Assembly (NCBI GenBank): GCA_965227265.1
Contig: OZ245738.1
Location: 3,224,001 to 3,288,000, forward strand
Reading direction: 5' to 3'
From: UBA2336 sp965227265
GTDB taxonomy: Bacteria > Bacteroidota > Bacteroidia > Cytophagales > Cyclobacteriaceae
Length of the DNA stretch: 64,000 nucleotides
Shown: one piece after another, positions 33,671 to 40,654 of the stretch
Layout of the letters: each line of letters begins with the position of its first letter
Position numbering within the stretch: position 1 is the stretch's first letter
Translations under genes and position numbers: made by a program
Notes under the pieces: model-generated
Seen by the model: the letters and a program-made list of their open reading frames with translations, nothing else
Databases searched by the model: none
Told to the model about the DNA's origin: nothing

Positions 33671-34486
33671 TTAAAGCTGTTTAATCAGTTCAACATAAAG
33701 TTCGGTGAGAAGTGGTTCGGATTTACCAGCCACTTTTACTATCTCTTTAATGTTTACGGGCTTTAAATTATCCGGATCTGCATCATCGGTTAATACGGAG
33801 ATCGCACAGCACGGCAAACCCATGTGATTGGCAACAATTACTTCGGGCACCGTGCTCATGCCAACCGCATCTCCCCCGATGCTTCTCAGGAAGCGATATT
33901 CTGCTCGTGTTTCAAGATTTGGTCCGGCTACGCAGACGTAAACCCCTTTATTAAGCTTAATCTTTTTCTTTGCAGCGATCTTGATAAGCTTATCATTTAG
34001 TACCTTAGCATACGGCTGGCTCATATCCGGGAAGCGCGGGCCGAGGCGTTCAAAGTTTTCTCCACGTAATGGATTATCCGGTTGCAAATTAATGTGATCA
34101 TCGATCAGCATAAGCTCACCTTTTTTCCATTTCAGATTCATGTTCCCAGCCGCGTTGGAGATCAGGAGATTTTGCACACCGAGCATTTTCATTACCCTAA
34201 CCGGAAGTGTGATTTGTTTTGCGCTGTAGCCTTCGTAGTAATGAAAGCGGCCACGCATAGCCAGCACGTTCTTTCCTTTGATCTCCCCGAAAATCAATTG
34301 GCCTTTATGTGTTTCAACGGTAGCGGCAGGAAAGTTAGGAATGACGTTGTAGTTGATCACCACGGGATTTTTAATCTCTTTAACAAGGAGATTACCCAAC
34401 CCTGTACCGAGTATTATACCAATCTCTGGCGTTCCTTTTATTCTCTTCTTAATAAACTCAGTGGTTACGGATAGCTGATCGATCAT
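33671..34486 (-). CDS. Purine-nucleoside phosphorylase
   Basis: 271-residue enzyme that splits inosine/guanosine with phosphate in purine salvage. Trimeric-PNP motifs: IGIILGTGLGNLL (phosphate loop), ETHKGQLIFGEI, MRGRFHYYEGY, SNAAGNMN, and VAGPNLETRAEYRFLRSIGGDAVGMSTVPEVIVA with the purine-binding Glu and the conserved Met. Length fits PunA-type enzymes (about 270-290). It follows the lytic transglycosylase gene by 18 nt and may share its transcript. Confidence 0.95.
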   Translation of the reverse strand: MIDQLSVTTEFIKKRIKGTPEIGIILGTGLGNLLVKEIKNPVVINYNVIPNFPAATVETHKGQLIFGEIKGKNVLAMRGRFHYYEGYSAKQITLPVRVMKMLGVQNLLISNAAGNMNLKWKKGELMLIDDHINLQPDNPLRGENFERLGPRFPDMSQPYAKVLNDKLIKIAAKKKIKLNKGVYVCVAGPNLETRAEYRFLRSIGGDAVGMSTVPEVIVANHMGLPCCAISVLTDDADPDNLKPVNIKEIVKVAGKSEPLLTELYVELIKQL

Positions 34487-34504
34487 GATTATCTAAATTA
34501 TTTA

Positions 34505-35461
34505 TCAGGCAGGTAAGGCGATGCGGTATGATTTGCCCTTTTTAACTACAAGCTTGTCATCGCGAAGCCAGGGATTGTGACGCTTCAATAATTTATAATT
34601 TGTTCCATTGCCTTTAGCAAAAGCAATCAGATCAGGAATATTCTGACTGACCGTTACGTAGCGAACTTCTTCCGCGTCATACAAGTGACGGTCTTTAACA
34701 TTGAATCCATACTTTTCAGGGTGTTCGATAATTTCCTTACACGCAATAATTCTGAACACATAGCGTGCAGTTTCATCGTTTAGATAAAGATCGTAATACG
34801 AATCTACCGTCTGATTTTCAAGCGCACGTTCAATGCCGCCCATGCCTCTGTTATAAGAGGCCGCAACGGATGTCCAGTTGCCGAATTTCTTATACGCTCT
34901 TTTTAAATAACTGCATGCCGCCTCGGTTGCCTTTATCGGATCGTAACGCTCGTCAACCTGATCGGTGATCTCCAGTCCGTTTTCCTTACCGGCCGACTTA
35001 ACGATTTGCCAGAAGCCTACAGCATCTTTAGGTGAGATGTCATTCATCAATCCGGATTCAATTAACGGCAGGTATTTAAAATCATCCGGAATGTTATTCT
35101 TTTTCAGAATAGCTTCCATTTGCGGAAACCATCGATGGGCACGCTTCATTAAAAAGATTGTGTTGTTGTGCCAATATGTGTTTATGTGAAGCTCTTTATC
35201 CAATCGCTCACGAACATCGGGCAATTCCATCGGCACGATCTCGCCCGCAAAGCTTGCTTCTTTCGGTAAGTCGAATGAAACAGCAGCAGAAGGTTGCATG
35301 GAATTTTCATTGAGATCCGCTGGAGCTATGGAACCATCTTCGAGTTCAACTTCTCCACGTTGAAAGCTTTTAATTTGCTTATCTGCATGACGGACATACG
35401 CCAGTACAATGACCAACGCCAATAAAGAAATAAGTAAGGGAAAGTTCTTAATGTTTAGCAT
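34505..35461 (-). CDS. Membrane-anchored lytic transglycosylase, MltD-like
   Basis: 318-residue murein hydrolase. One N-terminal membrane segment (FPLLISLLALVIVLAYVRH), then an SLT domain from about residue 110 with catalytic Glu in YLPLIESGLMND, followed by AVGFWQIVKSAGKENG and SVAASYNRGMGGIERAL. The C-terminal 60 residues (VTVSQNIPDLIAFAKGNG, RHNPWLRDDKLVVKKGKSYRI) form a LysM-like module binding peptidoglycan. It cleaves glycan strands leaving anhydromuramic ends. Likely periplasmic. Confidence 0.92.
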   Translation of the reverse strand: MLNIKNFPLLISLLALVIVLAYVRHADKQIKSFQRGEVELEDGSIAPADLNENSMQPSAAVSFDLPKEASFAGEIVPMELPDVRERLDKELHINTYWHNNTIFLMKRAHRWFPQMEAILKKNNIPDDFKYLPLIESGLMNDISPKDAVGFWQIVKSAGKENGLEITDQVDERYDPIKATEAACSYLKRAYKKFGNWTSVAASYNRGMGGIERALENQTVDSYYDLYLNDETARYVFRIIACKEIIEHPEKYGFNVKDRHLYDAEEVRYVTVSQNIPDLIAFAKGNGTNYKLLKRHNPWLRDDKLVVKKGKSYRIALPA

Positions 35462-35470
35462 CGGTTAATT

Positions 35471-35511
35471 CAGGTCTCGCTCTTCAACTTCGCTTAGCGC
35501 TCACCCTGACA
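35471..35511. repeat. Partial copy of CTTCGAC-type dispersed repeat
   Basis: CAGGTCTCGCTCTTCAACTT and GCTTAGCGCTCACCCTGAC resemble the right half of the repeats at 20359 and 37268, placed between the transglycosylase and LOG-family genes. Confidence 0.55.
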
Positions 35512-35515
35512 AAAA

Positions 35516-36265
35516 TTAAAAGTTCGGTGATAATAAGTACTTCGAATAGAAGTCATCTATTACTTTAACGGCAGCTTCAGGTGTATCCACAATGCTGAAT
35601 AAGTTCAAATCACTTTCGTGGATCATGCCCTCTGTTAGTAATGACTTTTTAACCCAGTCGAGCCAACCCTTCCAGAATTTCTTGCCTACCAATACAATCG
35701 GAAAGCGGCCGATTTTTTTGGTCTGGATTAGCGTGAGTGCCTCCATCAATTCATCCATCGTACCAAATCCTCCCGGCATAACGATGAAACCCTGCGAGTA
35801 TTTCATGAACATTACTTTGCGCACGAAGAAGTAATCGAATGTGATGAGCTTATCCGGATCGATGTAGATATTTCCTTTTTGTTCGAAGGGTAAAAAAATA
35901 TTTAATCCAACAGACTTTCCGCCAGCGCGATTCGCGCCTTTATTACCGGCTTCCATGATACCTGGACCTCCACCCGTAATTACACCATAGCCATGTTGAA
36001 CGAGTTTGAACGCAATATCATCCGCCATCTTATAATAGACGTTGGATGCTTTTGTTCGGGCTGAACCAAAAATCGTAACGCATGGACCGATCTTGCCGAG
36101 TTTTTCAAAGCCTTCTACAAACTCAGACATAACTTTGAAGATCACCCACGAATCGGCACTCTTTATTTCGGCCCAGTCTTTATCTTCAAATGCTTTGCGG
36201 ATGCGGTGCTCGTCTTCAATGGATTGATCGATCTGCGTGTTCTTTGTTTTTTGCTTTTTAGCCAT
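35516..36265 (-). CDS. TIGR00730 LOG-family protein
   Basis: 249-residue Rossmann-like protein. GGGPGIMEAGNKGA and PGGFGTMDELMEALT are the family hallmarks, the latter with the Glu of the PGGxGTxxE motif. Members include cytokinin-activating LOG phosphoribohydrolases and AMP-nucleoside hydrolases; which activity applies here is unknown. A charged N-terminal extension (MAKKQKTKNTQIDQSIEDEH) is present. No signal peptide. A repeat fragment separates it from the transglycosylase gene downstream. Confidence 0.9.
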   Translation of the reverse strand: MAKKQKTKNTQIDQSIEDEHRIRKAFEDKDWAEIKSADSWVIFKVMSEFVEGFEKLGKIGPCVTIFGSARTKASNVYYKMADDIAFKLVQHGYGVITGGGPGIMEAGNKGANRAGGKSVGLNIFLPFEQKGNIYIDPDKLITFDYFFVRKVMFMKYSQGFIVMPGGFGTMDELMEALTLIQTKKIGRFPIVLVGKKFWKGWLDWVKKSLLTEGMIHESDLNLFSIVDTPEAAVKVIDDFYSKYLLSPNF

Positions 36266-36351
36266 ACGTAATGTTCTTATTCTCTCCGAAATATACGGAG
36301 ATAGGCGAAATGCCTGTTACTGTAAACGACTGGTTGCAGAAGGTGTTACAA

Positions 36352-37248
36352 TCAGTGTTTTAAAAGATCATTAAGCGCTTTTTCAAGCGTATCGTACGTA
36401 AAGGAGAATCCTGCTTTCCTGATCTTATTAGAAGTTACGTTAGCTCCCGACAGAACAAGGTCTGCCATCTCACCGAGAAATAAATTCAGTGCAAACCCCG
36501 GAACAGCCGGAAGCCACAACGGCTTATGAAGTGTTCTTGCAATTGCTTTTGTAAGCTCACGATTCGTAACCGCACCGGTTGTTGCATTGTAAACACCTTG
36601 GATTGATGAATCTTCAACAGCTTTTATAAAAATTTCGCAAAGATCATCGAGGTGGATCCAGCTTACATACTGATTCCCCGTGCCCAACGGAGCGCCAAAG
36701 CCCAGGCGTACAGGTCTGGCGATCTCTTTTAGGGCGCCATCATTTTTACTCAGCACAACACCTGTACGTATTTTAACTAGGCGTTTATTTTTTAACGGAT
36801 CAGCTTCACGCTCCCACGCATCCACAACATCGGCTAAAAATCCTTCTCCCCGATTGCTTTCTTCCGTAAACTCCTGTGCACTGAATGTCATTCCATAATA
36901 TCCTGTAGCGGAGCCCGATACCAATGTATTCACCAGATTATTGCCGTCATTCAATTTCTTTACCAACAAGGCGGTTGACTTTGTTCGGCTTTCCAGGATT
37001 TCCTGCTTGCGCTTTTTACTCCACCGTTCATCAGCAATGCCGGCTCCGGCAAGATGAATAACCACATCAATGTTCTTCAACGCCTCGGGATCAATTGTTC
37101 CGGCTTTAACATCCCAGACAAACGATTTAATGCTTCCTGATTTTTTAGAACGACCCAGGTGCGAGACTGTATGCCCCCGCTCCAATAACAATTGTGTCAA
37201 TCTTGTACCCACCAATCCGGATGCTCCGGTTATCAATATCCTGCTCAT
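36352..37248 (-). CDS. TIGR01777 family NAD(P)-binding epimerase-like protein
   Basis: 298 residues of the extended SDR fold. The N-terminus SRILITGASGLVGTRLTQLLLERGHTVSHLGRS carries GxxGxxG; the catalytic region has SGSATGYYG, and the C-terminal about 60 residues (GFALNLFLGEMADLVLSGANVTSNKIRKAGF) are the DUF1731 tail typical of TIGR01777 proteins (YfcH, SulA-like). Substrate unknown; no sugar nucleotide pathway is nearby. The canonical YxxxK pattern is not obvious. Confidence 0.9.
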   Translation of the reverse strand: MSRILITGASGLVGTRLTQLLLERGHTVSHLGRSKKSGSIKSFVWDVKAGTIDPEALKNIDVVIHLAGAGIADERWSKKRKQEILESRTKSTALLVKKLNDGNNLVNTLVSGSATGYYGMTFSAQEFTEESNRGEGFLADVVDAWEREADPLKNKRLVKIRTGVVLSKNDGALKEIARPVRLGFGAPLGTGNQYVSWIHLDDLCEIFIKAVEDSSIQGVYNATTGAVTNRELTKAIARTLHKPLWLPAVPGFALNLFLGEMADLVLSGANVTSNKIRKAGFSFTYDTLEKALNDLLKH

Positions 37249-37267
37249 AATTCTGTATTAATTGTGT

Positions 37268-37333
37268 TGTCAGGTTAAGCCTGTCTAAACCTGATTGTGT
37301 GTACGAATCGTCTTCGACAGGCTCAGACTGACA
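37268..37333. repeat. Dispersed inverted repeat (CTTCGAC...CTGACA type)
   Basis: Left part TGTCAGGTTAAGCCTGTC and right part CTTCGACAGGCTCAGACTGACA arms (16-20 bp, imperfect) form an inverted repeat; sibling of the element at 20359-20439. Confidence 0.75.
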
Positions 37334-37406
37334 GTTGTCTTATATATTCTTACTTAAAATTCAGGTTCAATTTTTGTAGCTTTCCGATCTAATGTTCCCT
37401 ACTAAC

Positions 37407-38096
37407 ATGACTACAGTTAAAAAGTTTTTTGCACTGAGCATTTTAATGCTAACCAGTGTTTTAATGTACGCACAGAAAGTTACAGTATCCGCGAATTCCG
37501 AACGCGTGAATGGTAAAAATTCTGAGGGCTACTCAACCGAATTAACAGGCTCTTTAGAGGAAATTAACACCTCGTTGACAAAGTACCTGAAAACCTTCGG
37601 CAAGGTGAAAGCTACGGGTAATCAATACCAGGTTTCGGAGGTGCAGATTAATCTCGCAAAATATACCGTCCCGTTCTTTGCCACTGCGAAAGCAAAAAGC
37701 GGTCAGGTGTCCGTTTGGATGGGTGCTGAGAAAGCCGCTGATTCAGTGAAGAATATTAACAGCGAATTGGAGAAGCTTGCCTATAACTTTGGTGTAAAAT
37801 TTTATAAGGATAAAATCCAGGCTGATGTTGACGAATCGCTTAGGGCGCAAAATGCTGCGGAAAAGCAAACCCAACGTTTAACGCTGGAAGGAAAAAATAT
37901 GGCTTCCCGGCTGGAGATGAACAACAAGGAAAAAATCCGGCTTCAGAAGTCGCTTGTGGATAACAAACTTGACAGCCTTAAACTCGTTACAGCAATTGAC
38001 AGGAATAAAAAATCACAAGATTCACTCGCGATTGCCACTGAGCAGATTAAGAAAATGGTGGAGACGCATAAAGAGCGGCAGCGGAAAGTAAACTAG
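37407..38096 (+). CDS. Secreted protein with C-terminal coiled coil
   Basis: 229 residues. Signal peptide MTTVKKFFALSILMLTSVLM then AQ; a beta-containing middle (about 25-125) with YQVSEVQINLAKYTVPFFATAK; a Lys/Glu/Gln-rich helical tail (about 135-225) that is likely coiled coil. No known family. The ATG at 37407 is preferred over 37392 because it gives a normal signal peptide and sits after a TAGCTTTC box (37377-37384). The stop codon overlaps the stop of the convergent lipoprotein gene. Confidence 0.7.
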   Translation: MTTVKKFFALSILMLTSVLMYAQKVTVSANSERVNGKNSEGYSTELTGSLEEINTSLTKYLKTFGKVKATGNQYQVSEVQINLAKYTVPFFATAKAKSGQVSVWMGAEKAADSVKNINSELEKLAYNFGVKFYKDKIQADVDESLRAQNAAEKQTQRLTLEGKNMASRLEMNNKEKIRLQKSLVDNKLDSLKLVTAIDRNKKSQDSLAIATEQIKKMVETHKERQRKVN

Positions 38097-38635
38097 ATTC
38101 CGGGCTTGCTTAGCCATTCATCCTGCAACGTATCATAATAATTCCATTGGGCAGGCCATTCAATGTAATCAGGATTTTTACTGTAGGTCTCTACATTTCC
38201 AACACGGACCATCTCACGAAACAGTTCTTCACCACGGGTTTGCAAGTCTGGTAAAGCAGCACCGGGTGTATTAAAAACTTCCTTAAAGCTTTTAATTTTT
38301 CCGCTTGCATTACGTTTAAACATTCCCCCTACACCGCGAAGACCAGCCAGGCTGTTACTTGCCGGCCGAATGATATAAAAGTAATGTGTTCCATCTTCTG
38401 CAATAAAGAATTTCTCAACACGAAAATTTTTTAGATTGTCTACATAATACTTCCTGAAACGTGTTTCAAATTTCGTTTGTTGATTTGAAAAGGGAGGTCT
38501 TACATAAACATACGTTATAACGTCAGCCATGACAGAATCCTGTTCAGACTTTGAATAGTACTTCGTTACATCGTATTTATCCTTGCAGCCCGTTATAAGC
38601 GCGGCTAAACACACAAGCCAGACAACCAATTTCAT
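38093..38635 (-). CDS. Lipoprotein of unknown function
   Basis: 180 residues from MKLVVWLVCLAALITGCKDK, with lipobox LITGC at the N-terminus. The body has FFIAEDGTHYFYIIRPASNSL and NYYDTLQDEWLSKP; no domain is recognised. Anchored in the envelope. The ATG at 38635 puts the hydrophobic segment at the very start and lies about 20 nt after a TATTTTTG box (38656-38663); the ATG at 38650 would add five residues. Its stop and that of the convergent gene share CTAG at 38093-38096. Confidence 0.75.
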   Translation of the reverse strand: MKLVVWLVCLAALITGCKDKYDVTKYYSKSEQDSVMADVITYVYVRPPFSNQQTKFETRFRKYYVDNLKNFRVEKFFIAEDGTHYFYIIRPASNSLAGLRGVGGMFKRNASGKIKSFKEVFNTPGAALPDLQTRGEELFREMVRVGNVETYSKNPDYIEWPAQWNYYDTLQDEWLSKPGI

Positions 38636-38655
38636 ATACCTTCTCGTCATTATTA

Positions 38656-38690
38656 CAAAAATAGAAAGCCGAAGATGATCTCCGGCTTTC
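38656..38690 (-). terminator. Terminator of beta-helix lipoprotein gene, with embedded promoter box
   Basis: Arms GAAAGCCG (38664-38671) and CGGCTTTC (38683-38690) form an 8-bp stem, followed on the minus strand by TATTTTTG. The same T-tract matches the -7 consensus for the lipoprotein at 38635, so one sequence may end one gene and start the next. Confidence 0.65.
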
Positions 38691-38713
38691 CAACTATCAA
38701 AATTAAACTAAGA

Positions 38714-40546
38714 TTAATAAACAGTGTTCTTAGGATCGAAATTAGCCCAGCCTGCAGTCCAGTCAGTTGCACCGAATGCACCTACGTAATTAACTGTTGC
38801 TGTTCCAAAGAATGTTGCATCCGCGGTTGTGTTTGACCACAAGTCTGTCTTACTTAACAACGCAGATCCGGCAGTAGGCAGGAACGTTGGCGTTGCACCT
38901 AAATCAAACAACGTGCTGCTGATACCAAGGTCAGTCCATTTGTCTTCAAGTACGTTAGCAAACGAAGCTGTCTTGAACCAATTCTGCGCGGCAGCTCCAC
39001 CGATGTCAGCTGTTGTAGCAAAGATGAAACCCCGTGGCAATTGAGGATTTTGAACATTTGATCCGAAAGCTGGATATGCTTCAATTTCTTTTGCCGTAGC
39101 AACTGATCCATATCCGTTACCGCCCCAGTTCTCAACACCCGCCAGGTATACGTTACGTAATTGCAAGTCGCCAGCATTTGCGTTGGCAATTGTAGTTGCC
39201 CCTTCAATGAAGATACCATTCGGGAAACCTGTTACTACTGTGTTGTAGATTTTCAGCTTGTTATTTCTGCGCAAGTGCATACCGTTCTGGAAGTTATCAT
39301 CAACGTTTACATCAAACGTTTTCTTAGGTCCGATGATGGTTATGTTAGCGAATGTTCCTGAAGTAAATGGCACTGCAGCTGTACCTGTACCATCGTTATC
39401 TACCTCAAATCCGTTAGAGCCTGACTGGTCAGCCAGCGTATTATCACGAATAGAGATACCGAACTGAACTTTACCGCTGAAACCGAAGTCAACGTCAAAA
39501 TCATCATCCAGATTTCTATAAGCGATAAGATGTTTCGCGTTTACTGTTCCACCGAACCACTCAAACGCATCATCACCACCGTAAGAAGATTGGATATAAT
39601 CAATGCTTGTTCCGCTACCCACGCTTCCAAACGTAAAGGAGTTTACTTCCTGGTTAGGCTGGATCGGGTTACCGGCAAATTCTACACGTACATAGGCAAG
39701 GTCACCTGAATCATCATCTCCGGGAGTTGTCAATGCATCATCGCCAACGCCATGATAAGCACCGTAACCACCTTCGAGCTGCATGTTCGGGCCCTGGTTG
39801 TTAACATCTCTTCCTACAATTACAAGACCAGCCCAGTCTGTTGCGGCACGCTGACCTGCTGGTTTGGAAGATGTGAATACGATCGGCTCAGCAGCCGTTC
39901 CTACTGCGCTGATTTTGTTACCTCTATGAACAATAAGCGTTCCTGGAGGCAATGTTGCTGTTTTAGGTAAGCCCATAATAACGGTACCTGCTTCGATTGT
40001 AAGCGTTACCCCTCTTACATTAAGGATTGTACCACCCACACCGTCACGATAGTCATCATCACCCACGCGTACATAACCTTCTAATTGATAGATGTTATCA
40101 GAAGTCCAGGTTTCGCTAGCTGCGATAACGCCTGATTTTTTAATTACGTTTTTCGCAGACACTGTAACAGTGTATGTTGCTAGGTTAGATGTTCTTCCTT
40201 CCTCGTCAGTTGCCTGGAAAGAGAAATTAGTTGCAGTACCTACTGTACCTTCAACTGTATAGTCTAATGTATAAGTAGCATCTTCTTCGCCAGTATATGT
40301 TTCTGTATCGAACGCGGCACCGTTTTTTAACACGGTTAAGCCTGCAAGACCATTATCTGCTTCAATTGTCACATCAACCGATGCATCTGATCCTACTATC
40401 CCTAAAAAAGAAGGTTGCTCAAGGGTTATAGCCGGAGGAGCACTTGGCTTTTTGTCATCATCTTCACTACATGATTGCAGGAACACAGCTCCTGAGATCA
40501 TGATGGCTGTTGCTGCGAACTGCCACTTAAATCCGAATTTTTTCAT
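38714..40546 (-). CDS. Acidic beta-helix-like surface lipoprotein
   Basis: 610 residues. Lipoprotein signal ending LQSCSEDDDKKPS, an Ig-like/beta segment (about 35-140), then a Gly/Asn/Asp-rich right-handed beta-helix-like region: LTIEAGTVIMGLP, PIVFTSSKPAG, YGGDDAFEWFGGT, RNLDDDFDVDFGFSGK, FEVDNDG. The many DDD clusters may bind calcium. Related proteins are sometimes mislabelled multidrug transporter; no membrane helices support that. It lies downstream of a TonB-dependent receptor on the same strand and is probably its surface partner. Start at the ATG 40546, before the lipoprotein signal. Confidence 0.82.
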   Translation of the reverse strand: MKKFGFKWQFAATAIMISGAVFLQSCSEDDDKKPSAPPAITLEQPSFLGIVGSDASVDVTIEADNGLAGLTVLKNGAAFDTETYTGEEDATYTLDYTVEGTVGTATNFSFQATDEEGRTSNLATYTVTVSAKNVIKKSGVIAASETWTSDNIYQLEGYVRVGDDDYRDGVGGTILNVRGVTLTIEAGTVIMGLPKTATLPPGTLIVHRGNKISAVGTAAEPIVFTSSKPAGQRAATDWAGLVIVGRDVNNQGPNMQLEGGYGAYHGVGDDALTTPGDDDSGDLAYVRVEFAGNPIQPNQEVNSFTFGSVGSGTSIDYIQSSYGGDDAFEWFGGTVNAKHLIAYRNLDDDFDVDFGFSGKVQFGISIRDNTLADQSGSNGFEVDNDGTGTAAVPFTSGTFANITIIGPKKTFDVNVDDNFQNGMHLRRNNKLKIYNTVVTGFPNGIFIEGATTIANANAGDLQLRNVYLAGVENWGGNGYGSVATAKEIEAYPAFGSNVQNPQLPRGFIFATTADIGGAAAQNWFKTASFANVLEDKWTDLGISSTLFDLGATPTFLPTAGSALLSKTDLWSNTTADATFFGTATVNYVGAFGATDWTAGWANFDPKNTVY

Positions 40547-40582
40547 TTTGTTAGTTTTTGGTTTACTAATCTTTTGCTGGCG

Positions 40583-40590
40583 CAAAGCTA
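40583..40590 (-). promoter_or_regulatory. -7 promoter box before beta-helix lipoprotein
   Basis: Minus-strand TAGCTTTG matches TAnnTTTG, 37-44 nt before the ATG at 40546 and immediately after the strong hairpin. It would allow the lipoprotein to be transcribed separately from the receptor. Confidence 0.5.
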
Positions 40591-40627
40591 TTCGGCCTCT
40601 GTTACTTGAATGTTAACAGAGGCCGAA
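40591..40627 (-). promoter_or_regulatory. 14-bp intergenic hairpin between receptor and lipoprotein
   Basis: TTCGGCCTCTGTTA (40591-40604) and TAACAGAGGCCGAA (40614-40627) pair perfectly around a 9-nt loop. No T-run follows on the minus strand, so a simple intrinsic terminator is unlikely; RNA stabilising or partial termination fits better. Confidence 0.65.
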
Positions 40628-40654
40628 CTTTAGGTTACGAAATTGAATCGAGTG

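Noticed and set aside
38714..40546. Multidrug transporter
   Set aside because: No membrane helices; the sequence is a lipoprotein with beta-helix-like repeats.
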